This document shows positions 32,119 through 40,767 of a stretch of 64,000 bases of DNA, in pieces. Position 1 is the first letter of the stretch; each line of letters opens with the position of its first letter. The stretch covers positions 496,001-560,000 of the forward strand of contig NIOB01000001.1 of the NCBI GenBank assembly GCA_002189105.1, read 5' to 3'. The notes under the pieces are model-generated. The model did not search any database, was not told the DNA's origin, and saw nothing but the letters and a program-made list of their open reading frames with translations. Both the position numbers and the translations under genes were made by a program. The DNA comes from Saccharibacillus soli (GTDB lineage Bacteria; Bacillota; Bacilli; Paenibacillales; Paenibacillaceae).

Positions 32119-34112
32119 TCGTGCAAGCGCTCTACGAACGTTATCGCCAACTGCTGAATGATCCCAAATCGGGCATGGCGAAGCCGGGATACGGGTTGGA
32201 CAAAGTTTCTTTCATACTGGAACTAAACGAAGACGGCGAGATCAACAAACTTGTCGATGTACGCGTACAGCAGGGCAAGAAGCTGGTTCCCGTGCGGATG
32301 ACCGTACCGGAACATTCGCTGCGAACGAGCGGAGTCAAACCTTACTTTTTATCGGATAAAGCCGAATATGTACTGGGAATTGTGTCGGATAAACCAGCCG
32401 GAATCAAGCCTTCGATGAAGAAGTATGCCAGCAGCGCGGAGCTGCATCGGCGTCTGTTAGCGGATGTGGATCTGCCCGAGGCGCATGCGCTGCTGCGATT
32501 CTACGAGCGTTGGAATCCGGCCGAATTGACGGAGAACCATCCGCTGTACAGCGATTTGCTCAAAGTCGTGGCGACGACGGATAACAATCTGGTCTTTGGT
32601 TTAAAAGGCGCCGACCGCTACATGCATGAAGTGGAAGACATTCAGCAGGCTTGGGATCGGGAGCTTCAATCAGCGGATGCCGGAGGCGGCGGGGAGCTTG
32701 GAGATTGTCTGGTCACGGGAAGGGAAGCGCAGCCGATCACGGAGGTGCACCGGATCAATATCAAAGGCGTGCGGAACGCGCAGTCGGCTGGCGCAAGTCT
32801 GGTTTCGTTTAACTTCCCGGCGCTGTTATCGTATGGCAAAAAGCAGAGCTTCAACGCGCCGTTCAGTGAAGAAGCGGCCGCCGGGTACGCGAAAGCGCTG
32901 AATCACCTGCTGCTCTCGGAACGCAACCGACTGCGACGAATGGGCGATATGAGCGTTGTGTTCTGGGCGGAACGTCTGCCGGGCGAAGAGGAAGAAGATT
33001 GGGCGTTTCAAGAAGGGATATTCGGGGAGTTCTTCGCGGGATCGCAAGGAGTAAGCGGGACATCTGCGGAACATAGCGAGTCGGTCGAAGAGGCAGCGAC
33101 ACCCGATGAATCGTCTGCTTCAGGTGAACCGGTCACACCCGCAGGCGAAGAAAATCAAGAACTGACCCGTCAGATTGAAGATCTGCTTGGACGAGTTAAA
33201 CGGGCAGAAACGGTCGAAGCCGAGATGCTGCCCGCCAAAGACGCGATGTTCTACGTTCTCGGCTTGTCTGGCAATAATGCAAGATTGGTCGTCCGCTTCT
33301 TCTGGCGCAGTTCGTTTGAAGAATTGTTTCGCAAACTGGCTCTATATGCTTCCGATATGGCAATGGATCGGCCCGGCCGAACCCAGACCGATCTCCCTTC
33401 GCTGTCCCAGCTTCTGCTTCAGACCGTTCGGCAGACCGGAGACTTGAGCAGTATGCGCGACAGCATATCAGGCGCAATGGAAAGCGAATGGTTCAGGGCG
33501 ATGTTGAGCGGTGGCACGCTGCCATATTCCGTCTATGCGGCGATCATCAATCGGACGCGGATAGACGGGCAGATGTCGCCTTACGGCGAACATGGACGGA
33601 ATGCTTGGATTCGAGCGTCAGTAATCAAAGCGTACCTGACAAGGTACGCACGAATTCACGATCAAGAGAAGATGAAGGAGGCGTTGACCCCTATGTTAAA
33701 CGAAGAAGCGCAATCGGTCGCCTATCGGCTGGGACGTTTGTTCGCCGTGTTGGAACGGGCACAGACGGATGCGGCCGGGGGGCCGGGGCGACTTAATGCG
33801 ACGATCAAAGATCGATATTTCGGCTCGGCTTCAGCTACGCCTGCGTCTGTATTTCCGATTCTGCTGCGTTTGTCGCAGCATCATATGTCCAAATCAGAGT
33901 ACGGCAGTTTCCGGGATCGGGAGGTTGCTGCAATTCTCCAAGGCGTAGACACGTTCCCGAACCATCTGGATCTCAAGCAGCAGGGATTGTTTATGCTTGG
34001 ATATTATCATCAGGTTGCATACCGTGCGCCGTCAACGAAGAAGGGCGAGGCGGAGGCGAACGAATCGCTGCAATCAAGCGAAGTTGTTACGGAAACCGAA
34101 ACAACGGTCTGA
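32115..34112 (+). CDS. cas8c: Cas8c (Csd1), Cascade large subunit
   Basis: A 665-residue large subunit, which in type I-C recognises the TTC PAM and holds the non-target strand. The N-terminus MIVQALYERYRQLLND and GYGLDKVSFILELNEDG are characteristic of Csd1, as are VFGLKGADRYMHEVEDI and LVSFNFPALLSYGKKQ. A low-complexity acidic insert (about 315-360, rich in Ser/Glu/Ala) precedes the helical C-terminal part, from which the small subunit is normally produced by internal translation in type I-C. The longer open frame from 32001 overlaps cas5c and lacks a ribosome site; GGGAGG lies 7 bp before ATG 32115. Confidence 0.93.
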   Translation: MIVQALYERYRQLLNDPKSGMAKPGYGLDKVSFILELNEDGEINKLVDVRVQQGKKLVPVRMTVPEHSLRTSGVKPYFLSDKAEYVLGIVSDKPAGIKPSMKKYASSAELHRRLLADVDLPEAHALLRFYERWNPAELTENHPLYSDLLKVVATTDNNLVFGLKGADRYMHEVEDIQQAWDRELQSADAGGGGELGDCLVTGREAQPITEVHRINIKGVRNAQSAGASLVSFNFPALLSYGKKQSFNAPFSEEAAAGYAKALNHLLLSERNRLRRMGDMSVVFWAERLPGEEEEDWAFQEGIFGEFFAGSQGVSGTSAEHSESVEEAATPDESSASGEPVTPAGEENQELTRQIEDLLGRVKRAETVEAEMLPAKDAMFYVLGLSGNNARLVVRFFWRSSFEELFRKLALYASDMAMDRPGRTQTDLPSLSQLLLQTVRQTGDLSSMRDSISGAMESEWFRAMLSGGTLPYSVYAAIINRTRIDGQMSPYGEHGRNAWIRASVIKAYLTRYARIHDQEKMKEALTPMLNEEAQSVAYRLGRLFAVLERAQTDAAGGPGRLNATIKDRYFGSASATPASVFPILLRLSQHHMSKSEYGSFRDREVAAILQGVDTFPNHLDLKQQGLFMLGYYHQVAYRAPSTKKGEAEANESLQSSEVVTETETTV

Positions 34113-34172
34113 CTCATCTGAACGCACCAAGCGTTAAGCGATAGACTCAATCGAATAATGGAGGTTAGGAAT

Positions 34173-35078
34173 ATGACAGACACAGCGATGCAGCAAGAAA
34201 CGTTGGAGCAGGAAGTCGTTCCCACGATTCATCGGCATGAATTCACGATCTTCTTCGACGTGCAGAACGGCAATCCGAATGGTGATCCGGATATGGGCAA
34301 CATGCCGCGGATCGACCCGGAGACAGGACACGGTATTGTCACGGACGTCTGCCTGAAACGCAAAGTGCGTAACTATGTCGAGATTACCCGTGAGCAGGGT
34401 GAAGGCCACCGGATCTATGTGACCGAAGGTGCAGTATTGAACGAGCAGCATCGCAAGGCATACCGCAGTCTGCGCGGCGAGGAAGTGGACAAGCTCAAGG
34501 AATTGAAGCCCAAAGACCGGGCGGAAGCGGCAACGCTGACGCATTGGATGTGCGATAACTTCTATGACGTGCGGGCTTTCGGCGCGGTCATGACCACGAA
34601 GGTCAACTGCGGTCAGGTGCGCGGCCCGGTGCAGTTTACGTTTGCTCGCAGCATCGATCCGGTCTTCTCGCAGGAGACGACGATCACCCGGCAGGCGGTG
34701 ACCCAAGAAGGCGCTGAGAAAGACCGCGAGATGGGCCGCAAGCATATTATCCCGTACGCGCTGTATCGGATGGATGGTTATGTGTCTGGACATTTGGCGG
34801 AGAAAACGCATTTCGGGCCGGAAGATCTGGAGCTGCTGTGGGAAGCGCTGGAGAATATGTTCGAGCATGACCGTTCCGCTTCCCGTGGTCAGATGGCGAT
34901 GCGTAAACTGGTCATTTTCCAACATGGTTCTAAGCTTGGCAATGCACCGGCGCATAAGCTGTTTGAACGAATCTCGGCGCGCAAAATCGCGGAAGGACCG
35001 GCTCGCTCCTATGCGGATTACGAGATTACGGTAAATACGAACGAGCTGCCGGACGGCGTAACGGTAAGCGAACAATGA
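34173..35078 (+). CDS. cas7c: Cas7c (Csd2), Cascade backbone subunit
   Basis: A 301-residue RAMP protein that polymerises along the crRNA and causes the periodic flip-out of every sixth guide base. FTIFFDVQNGNPNGDPDMGN near residue 27 and the GIVTDVCLKRKVRNYVE segment are the Csd2 signature, and MTTKVNCGQVRGPVQFTFAR is the central strand. The start at 34173 is supported by GGAGG at 34160-34164; the ATG at 34158 lies before that site. The stop overlaps the cas4 ATG by 4 bp. A small AACGC/GCGTT inverted repeat lies in the gap after cas8c. Confidence 0.95.
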   Translation: MTDTAMQQETLEQEVVPTIHRHEFTIFFDVQNGNPNGDPDMGNMPRIDPETGHGIVTDVCLKRKVRNYVEITREQGEGHRIYVTEGAVLNEQHRKAYRSLRGEEVDKLKELKPKDRAEAATLTHWMCDNFYDVRAFGAVMTTKVNCGQVRGPVQFTFARSIDPVFSQETTITRQAVTQEGAEKDREMGRKHIIPYALYRMDGYVSGHLAEKTHFGPEDLELLWEALENMFEHDRSASRGQMAMRKLVIFQHGSKLGNAPAHKLFERISARKIAEGPARSYADYEITVNTNELPDGVTVSEQ

Positions 35079-35770
35079 CCGCGCCCACCGCGTATTCGGA
35101 TGACGAACTGCTGATGCTCTCGGGTCTCCAGCATTATTCGTTCTGTAAACGCCAATGGGCTCTGATCCATATCGAACAGCAGTGGGAAGAGAATATCAAG
35201 ACCTTTGAAGGCCAACTGCTGCACAAGCGGGCAGATAATCCGGCTTTGACCGAAAAAAGAGGCAGTCTTCTGATCTCCCGCGCCATGCCTCTCGTCTCGC
35301 GGCGGCTTGGCATCAGCGGCAAAGCGGACGTCGTCGAGTTTCATCTGGCAGATGAACAGACTCCGCCCGGAATAAGCGCCAAGATTGCTGGGAGGCGCGG
35401 CAGATGGATTCCTTTTCCGGTCGAATATAAGCGCGGCAAGCCCAAGCCGGACGATTGGGACGAAGCGCAGCTCTGTGCACAGGCGATCTGTCTGGAAGAG
35501 ATGCTGGGCGTAACGATTGCGGAAGGGGCGCTTTTTTATGGGGAAAAGGAACGTCGGGTCGAGGTGGTCTTCTCGGAGAGCTTGCGCGAACGTGTGATAG
35601 ACTATCTGCACGGGATGAGAGATTTGTTCGATCGCGGGGAGACGCCTCCGGCTCGCTATCATGCGGGCTGCAAGTCGTGTTCGCTGATCGACATCTGCTT
35701 GCCGAAGATGCGTACCCATCACGTAGAGCGTTATCTGGAGACTTATCTGGAAGACGACGCGGACGATTAA
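35075..35770 (+). CDS. cas4: Cas4 adaptation exonuclease
   Basis: A 231-residue PD-(D/E)xK nuclease that helps Cas1-Cas2 choose and trim prespacers with the right PAM. Residue H50 (LLHKR), D85 (GKADVVEF) and the E117-K119 pair (PVEYKRGK) form the active site, with a following QAICLEEM helix. Four cysteines for an Fe-S cluster are present: one near the start (FCKRQW, C24) and three near the end (GCKSCSLIDICLP). It is translationally coupled to cas7c by an ATGA overlap. Confidence 0.94.
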   Translation: MTAPTAYSDDELLMLSGLQHYSFCKRQWALIHIEQQWEENIKTFEGQLLHKRADNPALTEKRGSLLISRAMPLVSRRLGISGKADVVEFHLADEQTPPGISAKIAGRRGRWIPFPVEYKRGKPKPDDWDEAQLCAQAICLEEMLGVTIAEGALFYGEKERRVEVVFSESLRERVIDYLHGMRDLFDRGETPPARYHAGCKSCSLIDICLPKMRTHHVERYLETYLEDDADD

Positions 35771-35789
35771 GCGGAGGAGGCCAAGACTC

Positions 35790-36827
35790 TTGAGAAAGCT
35801 GCTGAATACGTTATATGTCACGATGCCGGAGAGCTATCTGGCGAAAGATGGAGAGAATATCGTCGTCCTAATGGGCGAAAAAGAGCAGCAAAAGAAGTTT
35901 CAGGTTCCGGCGCATAATCTGGAGCAGATCGTCACGTTTGGGTATGCGGGCGCCAGTCCGGCTGTTTTTCAACTCTGCGCAGAACGCGGGATCGGACTGA
36001 CTTTTCTGAACCAATATGGCGCGTTTCAGGCGCGGCTGCAAGGGAAGATCAACGGCAATGTGCTGCTGCGGCGCAAACAGTATCGGATGGCGGATGGTGA
36101 AGAAGCGGTGCGGATCGCCGGACGGTTTATTCAGGCGAAGATCATCAACTCGCGCAGCGTTCTACGTCGGGCGGTGCGCGATCACGGAGCGGAGATGGAT
36201 ACCGGGATCGTGAGTGCAGCAGCCCACTCGCTCAAACGCTTATCGCTGTCGGTGCTCAAGATGCCAAGCGGCGATACGATTCGCGGCGCGGAAGGCGAAG
36301 CGGCCAAGATTTACTTCGGCGTCATGAACGAACTGGTGCTTGGGGATCGGGAATTTTTCCATATGCAGACTCGAAGCCGTCGCCCGCCGCTTGATCCATT
36401 TAATGCTTTGCTGTCTTTCTACTACACCCTATTGCGTAATGACGTCCAATCTGCGTTGGAGACGGTCGGACTCGACCCAGCGGTTGGTTTCCTGCATCGG
36501 GATCGGCCGGGGCGGGCCAGTCTGGCGCTTGACCTGATGGAAGAACTCCGTCCGTATCTGGCGGATCGGCTCGTGCTGTCGCTGATTAATCGGCGTCAGT
36601 TGTCGGAGAAGTCGTTTATTGTGAAGGAAAACGGAGCTGTGCTGCTAAAGGATGAAGCACGCAAAGAAGTGCTCATGGCCTGGCAGAAACGCAAACAGGA
36701 AGAAATCACGCATCCTTATCTGGGCGAGAAGATTCCGATTGGCCTGCTGCCTTACGCCCAAGCCCTGCTGCTTGCTCGGCATATACGCGGGGATCTGGAG
36801 GATTATCCGCCGTTTCTGTGGAAGTGA
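35790..36827 (+). CDS. cas1: Cas1 integrase
   Basis: A 345-residue integrase subunit of the adaptation complex. The catalytic residues lie in RGAEGEAAKIYFG (Glu), GFLHRDRPGRASLALDLME (His) and the following acidic DLMEELRP, as in the Cas1 family. The N-terminal beta domain begins LLNTLYVTMPESYLAKDGE. The start is a TTG at 35790 with GGAGGAGG 9 bp upstream. Together with Cas2 and Cas4 it should serve all three arrays in the window. Confidence 0.95.
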   Translation: MRKLLNTLYVTMPESYLAKDGENIVVLMGEKEQQKKFQVPAHNLEQIVTFGYAGASPAVFQLCAERGIGLTFLNQYGAFQARLQGKINGNVLLRRKQYRMADGEEAVRIAGRFIQAKIINSRSVLRRAVRDHGAEMDTGIVSAAAHSLKRLSLSVLKMPSGDTIRGAEGEAAKIYFGVMNELVLGDREFFHMQTRSRRPPLDPFNALLSFYYTLLRNDVQSALETVGLDPAVGFLHRDRPGRASLALDLMEELRPYLADRLVLSLINRRQLSEKSFIVKENGAVLLKDEARKEVLMAWQKRKQEEITHPYLGEKIPIGLLPYAQALLLARHIRGDLEDYPPFLWK

Positions 36828-36842
36828 GGAGGCGAACCGCCT

Positions 36843-37133
36843 ATGATGGTGTTGATTACGTACGACGTCCAGACGACCTCTCCCGAAGGCGCGAAACGCC
36901 TGCGTAATATTTCGAGAATCTGCCAGAACTACGGTCAACGCGTTCAGAATTCTGTGTTTGAATGTCTCGTCGATCCTGTGCAGTTCAAGCAGCTCAAGAC
37001 CCAGTTGGAAGATGTCATGGACCCCACCACCGACAGCTTGCGGTATTATATGCTTGGCGCGAATTGGAAAAGGAAGGTCGAGCATGTGGGGGCGAAGGAA
37101 GGGTACGATCCGGAGGGGTTGCTGTTGTTGTGA
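36843..37133 (+). CDS. cas2: Cas2 adaptation subunit
   Basis: A 96-residue small ferredoxin-fold protein that bridges Cas1 dimers. VLITYDVQTTSPEGAKRLRN carries the conserved Asp after the first strand, and RVQNSVFECLVDPVQFKQL is the second motif. It is the last gene of the cas operon. ATG 36843 and ATG 36846 are both possible behind GAGGAGG. A terminator lies 40 bp downstream, then the old end of array 2. Confidence 0.94.
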   Translation: MMVLITYDVQTTSPEGAKRLRNISRICQNYGQRVQNSVFECLVDPVQFKQLKTQLEDVMDPTTDSLRYYMLGANWKRKVEHVGAKEGYDPEGLLLL

Positions 37134-37173
37134 GGCGAGTGCGCGGGAGTTGGAAAGTACGCAGAGGAAGGTG

Positions 37174-37212
37174 AAAAAAGCTCGTTCGCCGGAGTTGGCG
37201 AGCGGGCTTTTT
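37174..37212 (+). terminator. Terminator of the cas operon
   Basis: AGCTCGTTCGCC pairs with GGCGAGCGGGCT (two T-G pairs) around GGAGTT, followed by T5. It separates the forward cas transcript from the convergent array 2. Confidence 0.85.
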
Positions 37213-37335
37213 GGTGTGTTGGCGTGTAGTTGGGTGTTGTATGATCGGTATGAGCGTTGATGGTTTGGATTTCATAGTGTGTGGGTTGTACAGGGTTCGA
37301 CGAAGAGATCGTAGCAAATTTAAGCCTTCCTGAAC

Positions 37336-38626
37336 GTTTCAACCCACGCACCCACACGGGGTGCGACATAAAATAGACATGGTAGCCCCCAGGCGGCGTA
37401 GTTTCAATCCACGCACCCCTACGGGGTGCGACTGTCATCGCCCATATTCGGTGCCCCCTACTTGGCGTTTCAATCCACGCACCCACACGGGGTGCGACGT
37501 TGCAAGCTTGCCGGCATTGCGAACCTTTGATTGTTTCAATCCACGCACCCGCACGGGGTGCGACCAGCAGTTGCCCGAGCGGACCGAAGCTCTCCGCTTG
37601 TTTCAATCCACGCACCCGCACGGGGTGCGACGGAGGATAGCATGATCGATCTGGCGAACTTCGTGGTTTCAATCCACGCACCCGCACGGGATGCGACGCA
37701 TATGCTTGCATAAAATCAATCGTTTCTGGTTCGTTTCAATCCACGCACCCGCACGGGATGCGACATGATTCGGCTATCCGTTAGGATAGCCTTTTTTTAT
37801 GTTTCAATCCACGCACCCGCACGGGATGCGACGTCTTTGCCGATGACTCTAGCGAAGGTCAAGATTGTTTCAATCCACGCACCCGCACGGGATGCGACTT
37901 CCACCAGGCCGCGCAGCCTGGCAATCATCTCAGGTTTCAATCCACGCACCCGCACGGGATGCGACTTCATTCTTCAGCAGCTCCCTTACAACATGATTGT
38001 TTCAATCCACGCACCCGCACGGGATGCGACAGCAGCAGACGGCGAAGGTGCAGGAGCGGGAGCGTGTTTCAATCCACGCACCCGCACGGGATGCGACTCA
38101 CCCTTCCGCAGTCCCAGATAAATCATTGCCTTGTTTCAATCCACGCACCCGCACGGGATGCGACTTGATCCTCGGTTTTTGGAGTGGATGGAGGTCGCAG
38201 TTTCAATCCACGCACCCGCACGGGATGCGACTGGAAGCGTTGGTGGCGAAGTGTGAAGGGCTTGAACGTTTCAATCCACGCACCCGCACGGGATGCGACT
38301 AACATCGCGCAGAACGTAGCGGTACGCGGAGAGTTTCAATCCACGCACCCGCACGGGATGCGACCGATGACGACGCCATTGAAGATGAAGACGTCGAAGT
38401 TTCAATCCACGCACCCGCACGGGATGCGACTATTTCGTGGGTGGAAAAGAAGTTTCGGCTGAAGTTTCAATCCACGCACCCGCACGGGATGCGACTCAGC
38501 AGCCAAACCATCAGGTCAATAAATAGCTTGTTTCAATCCACGCACCCGCACGGGGTGCGACGACAATCGCAATATGATAAGGCTGTTCTTGTATGTTTCA
38601 ATCCACGCACCCGCACGGGGTGCGAC
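37336..38626 (-). CRISPR. CRISPR array 2 (type I-C, 20 repeats, 19 spacers)
   Basis: Twenty 32-bp repeats at 37336, 37401, 37467, 37533, 37600, 37666, 37733, 37801, 37867, 37934, 37999, 38066, 38133, 38200, 38268, 38333, 38399, 38464, 38530 and 38595. The plus strand begins GTTTCAATCCACGC and ends TGCGAC, so the crRNA sense is minus. Variants are ordered. Repeats 1 and 3 have CCCACACGGGG and repeat 2 CCCCTACGGGG; repeats 4-5 have CCCGCACGGGG; repeats 6-18 CCCGCACGGGA; the two newest, 19-20, return to CCCGCACGGGG. A decayed repeat ending CAGGGTTCGAC (37291-37301) lies one spacer length before the first. One spacer (37765-37800) is a complete terminator hairpin. The leader is at the high end, so the array converges with the cas genes. 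Confidence 0.97.
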
Positions 38627-38799
38627 TGCCCCCACTTCTATCCCTTACAGGACGAGGCTTTGCGCCCCCAAAAGTGCGAACCTCAAATCCACCCTACCGA
38701 AAACAGGACAAAAACGCAACTAAAACTGTCAAATCCCTTATGCAGCGCGGGGTGCGAACCTCCCAGGGATTTCATGGGAGCTTAGGGTTCGCACTTTTT
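38627..38799 (-). promoter_or_regulatory. Leader of CRISPR array 2
   Basis: Homologous over about 170 bp to the flanks of arrays 1 and 3, closest to array 3. It carries AAAAGTGCGAACCTC, the GAAAACAGGACAAAAACGCA core and the distal hairpin GTGCGAACC...GGTTCGCAC followed by T5. On the minus strand TTGACA occurs in the core (from GTTTGACAG-like sequence), a possible -35. The distal hairpin may also insulate the leader from plus-strand transcription. Confidence 0.85.
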
Positions 38800-38843
38800 A
38801 TCTAGTTTCACCCTTCATATCTCCACGCTCTCCACCGCCAAAA

Positions 38844-38872
38844 TTGCAAAAGACCCCAAGGGTCTTTATGAT
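38844..38872 (+). promoter_or_regulatory. Promoter with a palindrome in its spacer
   Basis: TTGCAA (38844-38849) and TATGAT (38867-38872) are 17 bp apart, and the spacer is almost entirely the palindrome AAAGACCC-CAA-GGGTCTTT. This could be a repressor site for the small gene at 38935. A weak terminator is an alternative, but no gene precedes it on this strand. Confidence 0.5.
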
Positions 38873-38934
38873 AACATTAAGGTGTACAACTTTCGCATAG
38901 GCTGAGAACTTCACTATCGAAGGAGGAAGCGAAT

Positions 38935-39168
38935 ATGAATGGAGATAACCACGAGAAGGAACAAGCAGGCCAAAATGGACAGTCTAGGGCAGAGAACAAG
39001 TCGATGCTTGGGATGGGAATCGCCTTGGGAGTCGCTTTTGGATTACTGTTTGGACTCGCTATGAATAACTTGGTTCTTGGTCTGCCGATTGGCATTGCTT
39101 TGGGCGTGGCCTTTGGTGCGGCTTTTCAGAATTCACAAGACTCGAAAAAGAAGGAACCCCCCAAATAA
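38935..39168 (+). CDS. Small glycine-zipper membrane protein
   Basis: A 77-residue protein: a polar N-terminus (residues 1-23, Glu/Asn/Gln-rich), two short hydrophobic segments with regular Gly spacing (GMGIALGVAFGLLFGLA and GLPIGIALGVAFGAAF) and a basic tail (SKKKEPPK). GAAGGAGGAAG lies 6 bp before the ATG. The Gly-every-fourth pattern suggests packed membrane helices. No family with known function was recognised; similar small proteins are common in Bacilli. Confidence 0.7.
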   Translation: MNGDNHEKEQAGQNGQSRAENKSMLGMGIALGVAFGLLFGLAMNNLVLGLPIGIALGVAFGAAFQNSQDSKKKEPPK

Positions 39169-39261
39169 AAATTTCTACATCCGGATTGTTCGTTCGCCGG
39201 AACTTGTCTTCGAGAAAAGGTGATTTTCTTGTCAGACAAGTTAGGGGGACAGGAGGATACC

Positions 39262-40503
39262 ATGGATACTGTGACACAAATGTTGAATCAACATCAAAAG
39301 ATAGCGCGTTGGGCGCAGCTTCCCCATCATGCCCCTGCGATAGGCTGGATCGTGCGAGGAGAGCGTTTTTATTGGACGCCTGAACGAGAGACGGAGTACG
39401 AGCCCCTTACAGCTCAGTATGAGATTGGATCGATCACGAAGACGATGACGGCCTATCGACTGGCTAGAGGAGAACAGGAAGGACTGTGGCAGGCATCCGA
39501 TACGCTGGATAAGCTGGTTTCGGAACTTGCGGAGAGCGAATTTGCCCGCAGCGTGACGCTTAGACAGCTGGCCACGCATACGTCGGGGTTGGCTCGTCTG
39601 GCGAAGAATCAGGTGCTTATGTCCATGAAGCAGGACAAAACCAATCCTTATGCGGCGTACACCGAGGAGCATCTGCTTGAGGCGGTGCGAGAAGAGAAGC
39701 TTCGCTCAGGAGCCAAACATGCGTATTCCAACTATGGATATGGACTGTTGGGATGGGCGATGAGTCGTGCCGCCGGAGTTCCGGCTTCACAGGCACTGAA
39801 TCAGGAACTTTTTGAACCACTGGGCATGTCCCATACGGAGATGGCGATTCTGGGCGAAGAAACTTCACTTCAGAAGGTTAACTCCAATACAGATGTAGGA
39901 AGAACAGTTGTGGAAAAAGCATCTGGTGGTGCGACTTTGCATTTAACGGAATCCCAGCCAGACTCGACTGCTTCGAAGACCACTTCCAAGGGACGAGAAG
40001 CGGGGAAAACGGCTCGGCAGACAGCATCCACAACCAGCCAGGCCGCCCTGCTTCCCGGTTTTGCTCCGGGTGGTCGCCCCATGCCGCATTGGGATTTCAC
40101 GTCAGCGATGGCGGGAGCAGGAGCCGTTCGTTCGACGATTACGGATATGCTGACCTATGTAGAAGCACAGCTGGGCCAGCATGCTCAGGCAGCAGAGCTG
40201 GAGGCCGCGTTTCTGGAATGTCAGAAAGAGCAGGCCTCTGTTGCACCGTCCAAAGGTGTAGGCATTGGCTACGCCTGGATGCGCTCCATGCGCAAAGACG
40301 GAACGGTGACGCATTGGCATAATGGGGCGACTTATGGCTTCAGCAGCTTTATGGCGTTTAACCGCGATCTGCAATCCGGCTTTGTTGTGCTGTCCAATCG
40401 CGGTGTGAGCTTCTCGGGTCAGATCAAGCAGATGCTTGGACTTGGCGAATTAAGCACAGATCGGGCGGCAGGACTTGTAGGGGAAGCGCTGTTTAGCGTT
40501 TAA
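39262..40503 (+). CDS. Serine beta-lactamase-like (class C/penicillin-binding) hydrolase
   Basis: A 413-residue protein of the beta-lactamase superfamily (family S12). The catalytic motifs are SxxK in YEIGSITKTMT (about residue 57), YxN in HAYSNYGYGLLGWA, and HWHNGATYGF in place of KTG. There is no signal peptide or lipobox, so it is probably cytoplasmic or exported by another route; a role as an esterase or peptidase rather than a drug-resistance enzyme is likely. A polar Thr/Ser/Lys-rich insert (about 215-270) separates the halves. The ATG at 39262 has AGGAGG 5 bp upstream; the longer frame from 39220 has none. Confidence 0.85.
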   Translation: MDTVTQMLNQHQKIARWAQLPHHAPAIGWIVRGERFYWTPERETEYEPLTAQYEIGSITKTMTAYRLARGEQEGLWQASDTLDKLVSELAESEFARSVTLRQLATHTSGLARLAKNQVLMSMKQDKTNPYAAYTEEHLLEAVREEKLRSGAKHAYSNYGYGLLGWAMSRAAGVPASQALNQELFEPLGMSHTEMAILGEETSLQKVNSNTDVGRTVVEKASGGATLHLTESQPDSTASKTTSKGREAGKTARQTASTTSQAALLPGFAPGGRPMPHWDFTSAMAGAGAVRSTITDMLTYVEAQLGQHAQAAELEAAFLECQKEQASVAPSKGVGIGYAWMRSMRKDGTVTHWHNGATYGFSSFMAFNRDLQSGFVVLSNRGVSFSGQIKQMLGLGELSTDRAAGLVGEALFSV

Positions 40504-40568
40504 GAATCCCAGGTATACACGCAGCTTCGTTCTTGGAATGAAGATTTTGGTGACAAAAAACTTGAATG

Positions 40569-40596
40569 AAAGACTTCGTGAGAACGAAGTCTTTTT
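40569..40596 (+). terminator. Intrinsic terminator after the beta-lactamase-like gene
   Basis: AAAGACTTCGT-GAGA-ACGAAGTCTT followed by a T run; a compact perfect stem. Confidence 0.9.
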
Positions 40597-40736
40597 CTAT
40601 TCGCTTTTCTCCCTCATTTTCCTCCATTACTTTTCTCCATGAATTTGATTTTCTGTGCCCTTTATAACACGCCGTCTTTTCCACTCCCCAAAATTCTTCT
40701 TGCCCTGAAATCAACCGTGTGTTATTTTTAAAAACA

Positions 40737-40750
40737 TAAAAACGTTTTTA
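40737..40750. promoter_or_regulatory. LacI-type operator upstream of the regulator gene
   Basis: TAAAAACGTTTTTA is a perfect 14-bp palindrome centred on CG, as bound by LacI/GalR proteins. It lies 17 bp before the regulator start. Nearly the same site recurs at 41909 and 43944, so autoregulation and control of the downstream ABC operon are likely. Confidence 0.75.
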
Positions 40751-40767
40751 TAAAAGGAACAAAAATT

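Noticed and set aside
34113-34172. TTAAGCGATAG between cas8c and cas7c, considered as a repeat remnant
   Set aside because: The match is limited to about 6 bp and lacks the handle; a small AACGC/GCGTT inverted repeat explains the local pattern.
37361-38785. Several open frames across CRISPR arrays with repeated [10 protein letters not shown] or VSIHAPARDAT segments
   Set aside because: They are translations of the CRISPR repeats, present in several frames on both strands, with no ribosome sites.
38849-38867. Palindrome AAAGACCC-CAA-GGGTCTTT read as a plain terminator
   Set aside because: No gene lies upstream on this strand, and the palindrome is framed by well-spaced -35 and -10 boxes; an operator is more likely, though not certain.
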